From Oopsacas minuta (lineage: Eukaryota; Porifera; Hexactinellida; Lyssacinosida; Leucopsacidae): 64,000 nucleotides of DNA. Numbering within the stretch: position 1 is the stretch's first letter; each line of letters starts with the position of its first letter. The position numbers and the translations under genes were made by a program. Shown piece after piece: positions 45,838-58,628 of the stretch. The notes beneath the pieces are model-generated. The model saw only the letters and a list, made by a program, of their open reading frames with translations. It ran no database searches and was not told the origin of the DNA. The stretch covers positions 243,450-307,449 of the forward strand of contig JAKMXF010000329.1 in NCBI GenBank assembly GCA_024704765.1, written 5' to 3'.

Positions 45838-47151
45838 CAGGGTGCGTTTTAAGTTCTGTCCCATAGTCAAATCCTCATAACTTTACTACAATAGATCTTT
45901 TACTATTTAAACTTTTATACCAGTTTACTATGATCAATACAATTACATAATCGCACTGATTACTCAATATAACCTCCCTTGTCATGAATGACACTTGATA
46001 TCCTGCCAGGTAGGGCCTCAACTGCAGCACGGAGTACATCTTGGGGTATTTTCTCCCACTCTTCTCGCAATTTTCGCTTCAAAGAGTCTATACTCTTGTG
46101 AGATTTAGCACAGACTCTGCTTTCGAGAATGGACCATACCGAATAGTCCATTGGGTTCAGGTCTGGGCTATATGGAGGCCATTGCTCTTTCTCAATAAAA
46201 CATGGAATATTGCTCTGAAGCCAGGTTTGGGTAACATTTGATGTGTGAGCTGGTGCTCCGTCTTGTTGAAATACAAATGACCCACCATTAAACATGGTTT
46301 GGCTAAGGTTCTTCACTATGGGCTCTAAAATTAAGTCACGATAAGTTGTCGAGTTTATTTTTACGCCTGCTGGCACAAAAATTAGTGGCGTCCGACCAAC
46401 AGCCGATATTCCAGCCCAAACCATTACTGAAAGTGGTTTTTGGACTCGAGGAACGTACTTCAGATCTGGATCAATAGTAGATGACTTGTGTGATATAATC
46501 CTGTCGTTTTGAGGGTTCAAAGCTTCCTCAATGGTGAAAATCTTTTCGCCGGAGAATACAATTTTTTTAATATCATGATTTACGTGCCTACGTAATTGTC
46601 CTTTACATCTTTGAAGCCTCTTGACATTTACTTGCTCACTTAGGAAGTGAACTCTCTTTCTTCTGAATGAACGCATGCCTAAGTTCACTTTCACAATTTT
46701 CCGTACTGAAGACTCTGATACTTTGAATTCCTGAGCCATTTTCCTCATAGAACGCCGTGGGTTTCTACGGATACGTTCCCGCACCAACTTTTGGAGTGCT
46801 GGAGTCGTTACTGAAGGGGGACGACCACTTCTTGCTTTGTCACAAACTTCCCCAGTCTCGTTGTACCTCCGAATCGTACGATAGACAAACTTACGTCTAT
46901 TAGCGGGAATATTGAGCAACTTCAAAATTTCTTTCTGAGTCTTGCCATTTTTAGCTAACTCAATAATAGCTGACCTTTCGTGTTCCATCAAATGAAAATA
47001 CTAATACGTGAGAATGGTGTATTGTATAATAGGTATAGGTGCTAGCTAAACAATATAGTAAAAGAATCAACATAGTAGTATTAAGGATATGCTTAGAATA
47101 TAGATAATACAATAAAACATAAAGATGGGACAGAACTTAAAACGCACCCTG
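45838..47151 (-). mobile_element. DD37D Tc1/mariner element, complete
   Basis: Ends CAGGGTGCGTTTTAAGTTCT and its exact complement are flanked by TA at 45836-45837 and 47152-47153. 1314 bp with one full-length transposase frame. Confidence 0.95.
45960..46991 (-). CDS. DD37D transposase, intact frame, catalytic Asp lost
   Basis: A 343-codon frame, full length for the family. Residues 1-110 hold two helix-turn-helix modules (EILKLLNIPANRRKFVYRTI and MAQEFKVSESSVRKIVK) joined by an AT-hook-like ARSGRPPSV at 53-61. The catalytic region has FSGEKIFTIEE at 146-156, FQQDGAPAHTSN at 241-252 and PPYSPDLNPMDYSVW at 272-286. Asp244 and Asp282 are 37 residues apart, giving DD37D. Position 148 is Gly (GGC at 46550-46548) where relatives have Asp (FSDEKIF), so the first metal-binding acid is missing. 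The protein could still bind its ends but should not cut DNA. The start is the first Met of a Met-Met pair. Confidence 0.9.
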   Translation of the reverse strand: MMEHERSAIIELAKNGKTQKEILKLLNIPANRRKFVYRTIRRYNETGEVCDKARSGRPPSVTTPALQKLVRERIRRNPRRSMRKMAQEFKVSESSVRKIVKVNLGMRSFRRKRVHFLSEQVNVKRLQRCKGQLRRHVNHDIKKIVFSGEKIFTIEEALNPQNDRIISHKSSTIDPDLKYVPRVQKPLSVMVWAGISAVGRTPLIFVPAGVKINSTTYRDLILEPIVKNLSQTMFNGGSFVFQQDGAPAHTSNVTQTWLQSNIPCFIEKEQWPPYSPDLNPMDYSVWSILESRVCAKSHKSIDSLKRKLREEWEKIPQDVLRAAVEALPGRISSVIHDKGGYIE

Positions 47152-47292
47152 TATATTGGTAACACCAAATACCACAACTGGTTAATCCATTAATTCATTG
47201 TTGCCCTGGCATTTTATGGAGTAGGCAAATTCGCACTATTATACTATTTGTAGCGAAATAGCACAAACCCATGTGCCACTTTTGATCTAAAC

Positions 47293-49556
47293 CAGGCTTG
47301 TCCAACCTACGGCCCGCGGGCCACAATCCGGCCCACAAACATGCTCGGGAACTGTTACTAGTTGGTGGCGATATTTAATTGAGTGAAACCAATTTCAGAA
47401 AAGTGTGATTTCAATAACTTAAAAATCCTTAAATAAATTTTTTAATTTAGTTTTGATCGAGTAATTATCTGTCACATAACTGGGTTTCTCTCAACTGGAA
47501 CAGCTCATATAAATTCCAAATAATAAACCATCTTAAACAATATTAAAATAACTACAAAACAAATATGTCAACTCCCGTGATTAAAGCAAAGAAAAGGAAA
47601 TTGATAGTGAATGTCGAGTTTTCAAATCCTCATGGACATTAGATTTTTCGTCGTAGACACAACGAACACTTATTGTGCTTGGTATGTTAGGAGAAGATAG
47701 CTGTCTTCAAAGAGTATAATATCAAACGACATTACTCCACTAAACATGCACATACATTTGACATGCATACAGGTCAGGTGAGAATCGATCGGGTGAACCT
47801 GTTGAAGGATAGCATCAACAATCAACACTCTTTCTTCAAAGCCGTTAAATTAAGTTCTGAGACAGCAACAAAGATCAGCTTTCTGATAACAGAAGCGATA
47901 GCCAAGAGTGGAAAACCATTGTCTGAAGGGGAATTTATAAAAGACTGCTTAGACATATTTGCATCTGTGGCATGCCCAGATAAGAAGTCGATAGTAGAGA
48001 GCATAAGTCTGTCACATCAGACTGTTGCTAGAAGAGTAGATGATTTATCATCCAACATTGAAATTTCATTAATTAAACGACCCAATGATTGCAAATTTTA
48101 CAGCTTGGCCCTTGATGAAAGTACCGATGTAAGCGACACAGCTCAACTGGCAATCTTTGTACATGGTGTCATAGAAAATTTCGAAATAATCGAGGAACTG
48201 CTCGACTTATGTCCAATGAAAGACACAACTACAGGGCAAGATATTTTAAATGTAGTAAAACATGTGTTTACGAAATTCAAACTTGCAGATGAAAAACTAA
48301 GTGGTTTGACAACCGATGGAGCCCCTGCTATGACAAGAAAGCATAAAGGCTTTGTTAGCCTTATGCTCAAATCAATGACCTCTCCTGTTATGGCATACCA
48401 CTTCATTATTCATCAAGAACAGCTTTGTGCAAAAACCTTAGATATGAAACATGTGATGGAAAATGTCGTCAATACAGTCAATTTCATAAGGTCGAAGCGA
48501 CTCAATCACAGACAATTCCAAGAGTTTCTTGCAGAGGTAGGATCAGACTATAACGGTGTTATTTACTTTAGCCAAGTTCGCTGGCTCAGCAGGGCTTCTA
48601 CTCTAGCCAGATACTGGTCACTACTTGAAGAAATAAAAACATTCATGACCATTAAGGGAAAGGATGTGAGCTTTCTGGATGATGATCAGTGGTTGAATGA
48701 TCTCGCATTTCTAGTTGACATAACTAAGTATCTCGCAGATTCAAATCTGAAACTACAAGGAAGAAAACAATTCATTAACAACCTGTATGAGCATGTCAAA
48801 GCGTTCATCAAACAAATTACAATTATTCCACCAACAATATATTTTGAAAAAGGTGGTACATTTCTCAACATTATCTTCAAGAACAAGTGAGACAGTGAAC
48901 CATGACAAGTATTGTGCACTGATCAATAGCTTAATCGATGAATTTAAACTAAGATTTTCTGATTTTAGTGACAAATTCGATGAAATGGAGTTGTTTGCAG
49001 ATCCGTTTGGAACTGATGCCACTAATGCACCTGAAATGTTCCAACTGCAACTAATTGAAATACAAAATAACTCGAAAGAAAGAGAGCTTTTGCAGAGCAT
49101 GACCTTCTGACACTTTATGATAAATATGTTACATCGGATCTATTTCCTAATTTATCGCAACACGCCCTTATGTTCCTTTCCTTATTTGGCAGCACGTATT
49201 GCTGTGAACAGCTTTTCTCAATGATGATAAATGTTAAAAGCAAGTCTAGATCACTCCTGACAGGCACTCATCTATCAGGAATATTACGGATTGCGACATC
49301 AAGTGTACAAGCAGATATTGACTCTTTGTGTAAACAAAAACAAAGTCAGATATCCCATTAGATATGTTCTTTATCATTAAAGTTTATTAGAATTTAATAA
49401 TACATGTAGTGATTCTTCAATTCTGAAATAATCCGTATTAACGCAATCCCCAAATAAATAACATCATGCTACCTTGATATCTCCAATGTCGCGCGGCCCT
49501 CAAGTAGCTAAAGAAGCCTCATTTGGCCCGCGAACAAAAAAGGTTGGACAAGCCTG
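47293..49556 (+). mobile_element. hAT element, complete with 8-bp duplication
   Basis: Ends CAGGCTTGTCCAACCT and its complement are flanked by a perfect duplication ATCTAAAC (47285-47292 and 49557-49564). 2264 bp. GC-rich CGGCCCGCGGGCC follows the left end, and GGCCCGCG precedes the right end. Confidence 0.95.
47565..49361 (+). pseudogene. hAT transposase (GTF2IRD2/ZBED-like), mutated
   Basis: ATG at 47565. A BED-like finger (HLLCLVC, then KEYNIKRHYSTKH) contains two TAG stops, at 47640 and 47688. The frame is then open to 48890: helical LLKDSINNQHSFFKAV, SLALDESTDVSDTAQLAIF (first Asp), LTTDGAPAMTRKHKGF (second Asp), VRWLSRASTLARYW, DLAFLVDITKYLADSNLKLQ. A shift near 48820 moves the reading into the frame with HFSTLSSRTSETVNHDKY (to 49107), and another near 49090 into the dimerisation domain, FLSLFGSTYCCEQLFSMM, ending at 49361. 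All catalytic blocks are present. Two nonsense codons and two frameshifts inactivate it. Confidence 0.9.
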
Positions 49557-49564
49557 ATCTAAAC

Positions 49565-52558
49565 CTTTCGAAATATTACCTAGGTTCGTCCGGACAAGTC
49601 TTATTCATCATTGACATCACAACTGGTTCATCAACTGGCCAAAATATTCCGGTTGCCAAAAATCAACATTTTAGTATTTTAAGTTTCAATCAATTCCGAA
49701 CATCCTAAAGATACTTTTATGTATATATACATACCCATGGATTAAACACATTTTGTTGCATACATAGATATTTGGCTAGGCGTTTCTGGATTATTGGGAA
49801 AATATGTATCAATTTAGTCTGAGAGATGTGAACAAATACCGCCAATGCACGCGATACAGCCTTAAGGATACGTAATACGATGGAACGAATTCTATATGAT
49901 ATCTATATTGTCTAAAGTTTGCTTGTTGAAGCAAATAATTGTTTCTTATTTGTAAAACAACAAAGTTTTCTATCATTATATGGGAAAATTTCAAATATGT
50001 GTCTAAATTTTGTCTAGGAAGCATCTTTGTTAAACTGTCATTCATCGATTTCTCATATAACTTAAAATACTGCATCTTTCCTTTCAAAGTGAATAGTTGA
50101 AATAAAAGATACTTTTATACAAAATACCTAAAATGGCTTGTTCCTGAGTTACAGTAAAGAGCATGGATTACACATTATTGTGTGTGTCCAATTATAACTC
50201 GAAAATCGCAAGAATTATTATCCAATCAGGATAGCCAAGTTATATAAAATACGCGACTTCCAATGCCAATTGTAAATAGTTTGATATGATATCTCTGATA
50301 ATTGCGAAAACTTGAAAATGATCATATATGGACCTATCCAATTGCGTCCCAATTGTAGGAAATGTTATCTTGAAATGTGTATTCGAGAATATGCGCCTGA
50401 AGCTGCCGTACAGACTAGGAAGTTACTTTCGAAGTTAAGTTCGAAATTAATACTTAAATACTAAGTTCGAGCTTAAACAAATGGAGCCGGGAAAATGTGT
50501 GATTTTATGACTTTAATAAGGTGCTTAAATCTCGATTTGAGTTCAGGAATTGGTAAAAAAGATTAAAGTGTTCCGTATTTACTAACGTAACACTTCGGCC
50601 GTATTCTGTTAAGTAGTATTCACTATGATTTATGTTCTTAATCAAGTTCAAACTTAAGTACGCACTTGGAATCATCTAACAAGGTTCCTTAAGCAAAAAT
50701 TTACAGGTTATTGTCATGTCTGACATATAGTAGACTAGTCTACTAGCTACAAGTTATCAATGAATTTCACTAACATAAATAGAAGTTCCAATTCTAGAGT
50801 CTATTATCAAACAAATTATACTCGACCTTCCCACGAGTATCAATAAATTCATTCAAACTAGCATATAATCTAGCATAACAGATCGTGTACCACTAATTTA
50901 TTAGAAGCTTTGGCTGAGTGAAGTATACACAGAAGAGGGCGGAGTAGTTCAATTTATCAAATGATAAGAAGTGGGCATTTCTCAAAGAGATAAATCAATT
51001 TGAGGTATTATACATCAGTGTATAGTAAATAAGCGGCAATAAAACAACTGACCAAGTTAGAAAATGTGTATGGTCCAAAGTTGATAATTATGACGCCACC
51101 CCAACACTGTGAAACTCCGAAAAGAGTACTTATGGTTAAAGTCGTTAGACTAGATTGCAAGACTAGCCTTAAATGAAATAAATATGCAAATCATGGAGTC
51201 TAGTAAGTTTACTGTGGATTTTGGTGAAGTTTCCATCATCTGTGTAAGAGATTACAATAAATTCAGGCGTGTCGCAGATAGACTCTTTACTTAGAAAATA
51301 TAAAATTTATTCATTATGAGACACTTAGACGATGTACCATATGCTACCGCACTAACAAATTTGAGAAAAACTTTCGACTGCCAACGATTTTAATTGTTCG
51401 AGAGTCGTCCTGTAAAAGTAAATTTCGACATGATTCCGGACAATGCTCTAAATCTGCTCCCAATGAATGTATCAGTTGATCATAAACTATAAAATTTTCT
51501 GGGATTCAGGGAATAGATAACTCTGAAAACTTAAGATACAAGCTCGTTATTTGATGCCCATGAAGGTCAATACTGATTATGGATTGACAATTGTGCTACT
51601 GGTATACAGCGTGAATCGATTTCGGTATCAGAAGTGACAATTGGCAGTAGATATAGTAAGGTTTGGATTGAGTTTGATAGTGGTAATGTTAGAACTCAAC
51701 ACAAAAGATACATAAGGTGCTTATTGCTGATAGGTCTATCCCGCATAACAGAAAATTTCTTGAAATGGCATCTCGAAAGGCCCAGCGTGGCTAATAATAG
51801 CGTTTTAGTAAAATAATTCCCGTTTACATTTGCACATATCTTCATAGAAATATATGCTCATATCGTTTCATTTTAGCCTTAAGGCATAGTTATTTACATA
51901 CTTATGAATGATGAGTTGACAAAAGAATTATCCTGAACTTCCCGAAACGTCACTTTTTCTGAAATTCTCCTAAATCTTGAGAGAACAAGGTCACTCTGAC
52001 AAATAAGACGAAACAGAATACTTTTTGTCTTGTCTTTAAAGTTATACTCCTGAAGTATTTGTTTCGGGATTCGATGCATTCTTCATTCAATGATTTCTTC
52101 CCGAAATCAACATTATAACCAGAATGAATGCGTGATTCTTGCCAGGGAAGGTTGTCACTATATATTGATATGTCCCTTGTAAAACAGTTCTACTTTAGCA
52201 TATCAACTTTTGAACTGCAAATGAATACCAGTAAGTCACAAATAGTTTCTTCCGAATAAAGCCATTGATGATCTAGTGAAATCCATTTCATCAAGGAAAC
52301 AGGATTGTGATGTATTTTCTGAGGTGTTGGAACCTCCATCGCACGAAGGAAGATCTATATGGAACCAAATTATCTGCATTAAGAGATTTCACAATTGAGT
52401 AATTGAAGTTTTAACCGAAGGAGAGGTAGAATTCCATTTTTATGGGGAGCATTTAGGTGATAGTATATAACACCAACCACCTAAAGACGCACGAATAGCA
52501 ATGGAGTGGGCAAACATCAACTCTGCTTTTTAACATAGAAAATTAGTCGTAGCTATGT
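49565..52558. other. no gene recognised
   Basis: AT-rich sequence with short chance frames. It contains a dispersed repeat (50460-50615, listed separately) and a TATGTATATATACATA run near 49720. Confidence 0.5.
50460..50615 (+). repeat. dispersed repeat (partner 55810-55985)
   Basis: Shares GTGC-TAAATCTCGATTT, GGAATTGGT-AAAA, AAGTGTTCC-like and CACTTCGGCCGTA-TC words with the copy at 55888-55985, same orientation and order. Probably a MITE family; ends not defined. Confidence 0.65.
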
Positions 52559-55495
52559 CAGTGGCGTAACTAGCGCTTGGTGGCCCCTGGACAAATAAAA
52601 TTTTAAGTCCTCCCCCATTTCGTAGACAATTGTTTTCTAAGCATCAAACCTCAACTTAAAATATGAATCATAATTTTTGTAATACTAAATTTGACTAATC
52701 CATGTGTATCTATATTCAATATACGTAGGTTGAAACATAAAATAAACAGAGCTTTACAAAAGGATTTAGAAAGTTCTTCTCCGAAATTTTGCTTGAGCGA
52801 ATGTGCTGATTACTTCATCGATATCTATCTTCTTGGATTCTTCAGCTTCTATAGATAACAGTGCTAATCCGTCAAGTCTAGCCTGCGAAATAGTTGAACA
52901 TATATAAGTTTTTATAATCTTAAGTTTGGAGAATGTGCGCTCTGCCGAAGAGACGGTCACAGGTAAAACAAGGAACAGGGCACAGGCAGTAGCCAATTCA
53001 GGCATGGACGAAATTATTCCCGAAGATATTAGTTACTTTAAAATATCCAACACAGTCTTAGAATCACTCTCTATCTCTTTCAGGAACTCATGCCTGAACT
53101 TCACAATTCTGATACTAAATCATTACTAAGATCAGTTTTATACACTTCGAGAAGCTGATAAACAGCTTGTTCTAATCCACTATTGGATGATTTAGTGATT
53201 ATGGAGGGATTTAACAAGCTAAAAAATATCAGTCACCAATTTTTGTCCCTTAAATCGAATTTTGAGTTGTCTAAGTGCTGTATCAACTATGGTATTAAAA
53301 ACATTAAGTCGGAATTTGCTAGCGGGTTCATGAAGACGTTGATCAATTGTTAACTCGCTGAAAAACTTCTTGTTTGGTGTGAACCTTACCGTTCTAAAAC
53401 CCTGGAGTTATATTCCATCGAGTAGCTAAAATATCTGCAGATGAAAGTATACTTTCCAAGACTCGCGTAAATAGAACAATTCTCTGAACGCCATTGACAA
53501 AAGGGTAGTTGCTGAAGACAAGTCAACTGTGTTTGTTTGCAATTTTACTGATGCATTATTTATCGCTATTAATACGCGTTCCCAAAATATAATGAAGACT
53601 ATGAACTCATAAGTTTCCATCATTTTTTTCAGACCTATTGACTCAGTTCGTTCCATTGGATATTTACTTTCAAGGGAGATTCTGGTTAGGACTTACAATA
53701 TGTCAACATACCTATCCCTAACAACCTTTAAAGAATCCACCCGTGATGACCATCTCGTTGGACACAATTTTTTTAATCCAATTTTTAATATTTTCTTCTA
53801 ATAAGGCAAGTTCAGCCCATCGTTTTAAACTACGTCCAAAAAAGTTAAAAATTTCGACTAATAAGTCAAAAAACTACTACCAGCTCTAGTTACCCCTACA
53901 GCATCATCAATACTAAGTTTAAATTGTGTGAAGCACAATGCACAAAAGATACGGGCGTATCTATCCCAAGACTTTTTAAATGCTCTTTCATTAGTTCTGA
54001 ACACCCCCTTTCGGGCCACTCATAACGCTTGCACCGTCATATCCTTGACCTCTGATTTTTTTAATATCTAAACCAAATTCAGATATTGAGTTTAGGACAA
54101 CCTTTAATAGACCACTAGTCGATGCATCAGTGATGAAAATGAATCCTATAAATGTTTCTTTTACAATAGGGAACTCATTAGAAATATCAAGCAACATAAT
54201 AATAATTGTTACCTGATCAGTTTTTGTAATATCACTCGTAGTATCTACAATGACAGAATAAAAAGTAGATCTCATCATGTTTGAAAGAAGACTTGCACGA
54301 ACAGATCGTGAAAGAAGTAGAATTAGTTCATTTTGAATGCTTGGACTCAGGTACTTTATAACTCTACTAGGATAATTCAAAAGTTATTGAAAGAAGAGGA
54401 TCAAATTTCGCCTGCAATTCCACAAGAGCTAAGAAATTACCACCAATACAATTACCATCAGAAATATACTCACTGTGCGCACGAAATGGAAGCGAGAGAG
54501 ATGCTAGCGTATGTATAATGTTAACAATCCGGTGTAGAATCTTCCTCCAATAATTTACCTCATTTCTAAAGCCTATCTCCAGAGATTGGTCTAGCCTCTC
54601 TCCGCCTTTCCAACGATGCAAAACTGCAGTTGCACTTATATGAATATCACATGTTTCATGGATCCGTATTTTTTCACACAAATGTCTCGAAGAACCAGTA
54701 ATTCCATTAATCCTACTCCATTGGAGACGAGCGTTTGAACGATCAGCGAAGAGCCAGCATGTTTGACAATAATGTCGTTTTAACTTGGGAGAATAGCAGA
54801 GCCAATCTCTAGTAATTATCATCCCTCCTTTCGAAATTATAGTGTAATGTTTTGCGCTAAAAACAGGACGTCCATCTTTCTCAGATTCTGGAAAAGGTCC
54901 ATTTGGGTGACAACTTCCGTAGGCCAGAATTTCTCATTTTAAAACTGTTGAAGCTATTGTAAATGGGAAATAAGCACGATCAGTGGGATAGTCACAATCT
55001 AAACTAACTGAAATTTCTACATCATTTTGTGTAGCAGGGATATTCTCATCAATATGTCGTTCCTCATTTTCATCTGCCATTGTATCTTTGGTAATAGTTA
55101 TTTCTTCATCTAACAATCCAGAAGTTTGGCCCAGATCGATTTCAATACTATTTTCACTCGGCATTTCCTGAGCTACGCTGAGACCGGGAGTCATAAATTA
55201 GCTAATGGAGTGAGTGTTGCCTACTGCTGCAGCATCTCTGGACTTCTTCTTTTCCCGCTTCTTATATCCTGATTCAAAAGTACGCTTCATATCGAGATGA
55301 AATTAAACAAATAAAACAACGAAACACACTATAATATATATATTGAACAACTATGGTAAAACTGCGATTAGCGAAGGGCTTGACTTATAAAACTAATTCT
55401 CGCTGTACATTCTTATAATTGATAATATTTTTTAACTCTTCTCCGGAACTCTTCGAGGCCTCTGGACTTTGTCCACCATAGTAGTTACGCCCCTG
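52559..55495 (-). mobile_element. ZMYM1-like hAT element
   Basis: Ends CAGTGGCGTAACTAGCG and the complement of CAGGGGCGTAACTACTA. The 8-bp flanks are AGCTATGT and AGCTAGGT, a target duplication with one change. 2937 bp, coding on the reverse strand. Confidence 0.9.
52766..55194 (-). pseudogene. hAT transposase with TTF-type zinc finger (ZMYM1-like)
   Basis: Reverse-strand order: an acidic N-terminus (55194-54934; MPSENSIEIDLGQ) ending at a stop; ILAYGSCHPNGPFPESEKDG, then open 54822-54367 with DWLCYSPKLKRHYCQTCWLF, a TTF-type finger, and LASLSLPFRAHSEY; 54380-53991 with YLSPSIQNELILLLSRSVR, FYSVIVDTTSDITKTDQVTI (usual DxTTDIS catalytic block) and KIRGQGYDGASVMSG. A poorly preserved middle follows (53990-53010), then the dimerisation domain (53005-52766) with ATACALFLVLPVTVSSAERT and FSKLKIIKTY. 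Several stops and frameshifts. The order matches ZMYM1/TTF hAT proteins of animals. Confidence 0.85.
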
Positions 55496-55809
55496 AGCTA
55501 GGTGTATCACGTTGCACAAATGGTTACAGTATTGGTAATTTAATAACTATCTAATAAAATTAATAATTAAATTGAGGTTCAAGAAAATAACATTCGGGAT
55601 ATATTATCTCCAAGAACATTGTAAAATACTAAGTGTCATAATTCAGGCCACATATCCACTAATTCCTAAATATAAACTGGGTATTAAAATTTTACACACG
55701 GTAGGGACAAATTGGCTGAATTGGTGACAGTGAAATTCAAACTAGTACAAATCAATTTGGATCAATTAGGTCATGTTTTTGAATAACCCCAAAGTATCTC
55801 AAAACGCTC

Positions 55810-55985
55810 CGTTAACTCCATTTACTAAAATGTTTAACCGAATACTTCCGAGAAAATGTTCCATCTTATATCATCAAAAAGTGCATAAATCTCGATTTAG
55901 GTGCGGGAATTGGTTAAAACGAACTAGTAAAATTAACGTGTTCCTATTCGTTACGAAAGTACCACTTCGGCCGTAATCGGTTAAT
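55810..55985 (+). repeat. dispersed repeat copy (partner 50460-50615)
   Basis: See 50460-50615. The two copies lie on either side of the ZMYM1-like hAT but outside its target duplication. Confidence 0.65.
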
Positions 55986-56574
55986 GAAGTTAAGATGCAT
56001 GTGTAGGTTTTCAAATCTTCAAATAGTGTTGGATAATGAAGTTATAAACAAAATCATTTTGCAATTCAAGAGTTGTTGCATAAACATATAGCAATAAAAG
56101 TATTAAATAATACCTCAGAAAGTGATTCTGAATCATTTTTAGTTGTATACTCTAAATTAAAAGAACGTTGAAAAGGAATATCAGTATGATGATCATAAGA
56201 ACTATCCGAAGAATGGTGGCTTGATCTGTACAAATTATCTGAAATTCTAATCTCAACCATAAATCCTTGAAATAATTTGGGAATAAGAAATTAGATAATA
56301 TGATTCAGGGAAGATATAAGTACAGAATGTGGAACAATCATTCATATGATGTACAGCCTCTGTAAGTGGGGAACCTCTTTAGCATGGGAGTTGGGAATGG
56401 GGCATATTTTAGAGACAATTATACCTCACACCATTGTAATTTACATTTATAAGTGAGGAATAAAAGATAAATTTCTAGAATAATCAATTAGTGTGCTAAA
56501 TTAGGAGAAACTACATATTAATCGCTATGATGATTGAAATCATTTGGGTTTCCAATTCAACCAACAACCCTAGG

Positions 56575-56747
56575 CAGGGCTCTCAATTCTCACAATCTCG
56601 TCAAGAGTCTCACGATTTTGGGACTACAAATATTACAGGATCCCTGGTCTTTTCACGGAAAACTAATAGTAAATTGCACATCTCAAGATTGAATCCTGAG
56701 ATTTTTAACGAATCTCACGATTTGAAGTTTGCAGGTTGAGAGCCCTG
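56575..56747. mobile_element. 173-bp hAT-like MITE
   Basis: CAGGGCTCTCAA at the left and TTGAGAGCCCTG at the right are perfect inverted ends. TCTCACGATTT repeats lie inside. No clear target duplication (flanks CCTAGG and CCTTAGG). Confidence 0.7.
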
Positions 56748-58050
56748 CCTTAGGATATTATAATAATCAAATATCATTTTAAAGACCCTCGTTGGAGGAG
56801 GTGACAACACAAATTGACTGAAAAAATCTCTGGTAAAAAGATGTCTGCATTTGAAAACATAAAAAGCAGATGGGAGTTACCAGATGATTATCGGTCCCGA
56901 ACGCCACCAAATATAGAGGTTCTACCTTATAGTACTTCTCAAATATTCAAATAGAATTAGTGCTGCATGGAATGGGCTAGCCATGTATATAGTAGGCCAT
57001 AGTTTATCCTTCCTGACTAGTATAGATATACCCTCCCTGATACTAGGGGATTACCGAGGTATATCTCCGGGGTTTAGCCTACCAAATCAGGGGTGAAACA
57101 TCCTGGCTCAAATCTTCCCACATTCGGAGCATATGACTCGGTCCCTCCACTTTTCAAAAATGGAGGGCCTGCGTCACCCTCTTAATGCCGCCTATGTTTC
57201 CATCAAGCAACCTCAATTCCTTCACTATTCAATGAGTCTGCTGCTATGCTCTTACAAGTCTTATCACTGCGCAGTATACTTTTCATAAACATTTTACTTG
57301 ATATTATTTCCATAAAAATTAAATCGGCGAATTTCCATTCAAATTGGAATTACATATGATTCTTGCCTTTGTACTTAATGTTTATTCATATATGTATCAC
57401 CCAAATTGGTTTCACTAAATTTTTATGTCGCTCAAATAACTTCGCTGAAATGGGTATTATGGATTAGGCCAAGTAAATAAACTACTTGTTTCACAGCCAG
57501 AATTTCCTCATGAAATACAAGTATATTACTTGACATGGCCTTAGCAGTAGTTTTAAGCATTAATAACTCATAATAAAAAAATTAATTTAACATGTCAATC
57601 TATATATTGCAATATATTCTATCAAATAACAAAAATTTTGCAAGCATTAGCATGATAATTAATATTCGGAATATCTTAAGTATGAATTGTAGGCGATTTC
57701 ATCTTTGCCCATTTCTCAATAATTCCTAACAAGCTTTAAGGAATATACCACTGAAATATGTTCATCTATTGGACAAGCGTAGACTATGCATTCGTTACGG
57801 GAGTCTTGGTATAATGTTGATACACATATAGAGTTGAGGTGAAAACCGCGAGCCTCTGGCATGCTACATACTCCTGGATAACACTAGATTTCTATAAACA
57901 AAACAAGTCAGCTGCGGTGGCCTCCTCCTTCCCCTTACAGCCACCCCCTAACGCTAAGCGTTTAACGTTAACCTCACCTTGTTTATGTGTGCAGTGTAGG
58001 AGCGAGTTTCTCATGTAGTTGGGTTAAGTAGGTATTATTGACAGGGGAGT
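56748..58050. other. no gene recognised
   Basis: AT-rich with a GC-richer patch near 57910-57990. No motif or repeat end identified. Confidence 0.5.
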
Positions 58051-58110
58051 CCGACATTTCGTCACACGACATTTGGTCACACGACATTTCGTTACTTATT
58101 TGATTGGTCA
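58048..58110 (+). mobile_element. MULE-type terminal repeat fragment
   Basis: GGAGTCCGACATTTCG followed by tandem CGACATTTSGTCACA units and TTGATTGGTCAA parallels the FLYWCH-MULE end at 11311 (GGTCCGACAAAACG...GATAGGTCAA). No opposite end in the window. Confidence 0.5.
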
Positions 58111-58628
58111 AGTTTAATAATTATTTTAATCAAATTTTAAAGTAGTTTAACGAATTGAAAATAAATAAAGTACTCGATATCAATATACAATTGTAAGTAG
58201 AGTTAAATAATACTCCTAAATTGTTCTTGAAATAAGGAATCGATAACACAGGTCAACAAAAATTTAACTTCATTTTCTCATCAAGTATTAGATAGACATT
58301 TTCTAAGCTAGTTTTTACGCTGAATTCAAATCTGCTTTCAGATTCTTTCCAGCACGTCCTGTTTTTTTTTTTCCATCTACAAGTCAACGATTTTTATGTA
58401 TTTCCTAAATTTTTCCTGTTATTTTATGGTAGTGGCTGTCTTTTTGTCTTCTTACATGATAGCCATCTGAAATAAATCAACGTTTCGATGTTTCAGATTG
58501 ATGCCAAGATAATATCAGTTATTGTCCTAGCTCTTACATATAATTATTCACATTCATGCATGTATCAACTACTCACAAACTAAGGGGAAATATATATCCA
58601 TCTAGAAGTATAAAGGTAGCTAACTAAA

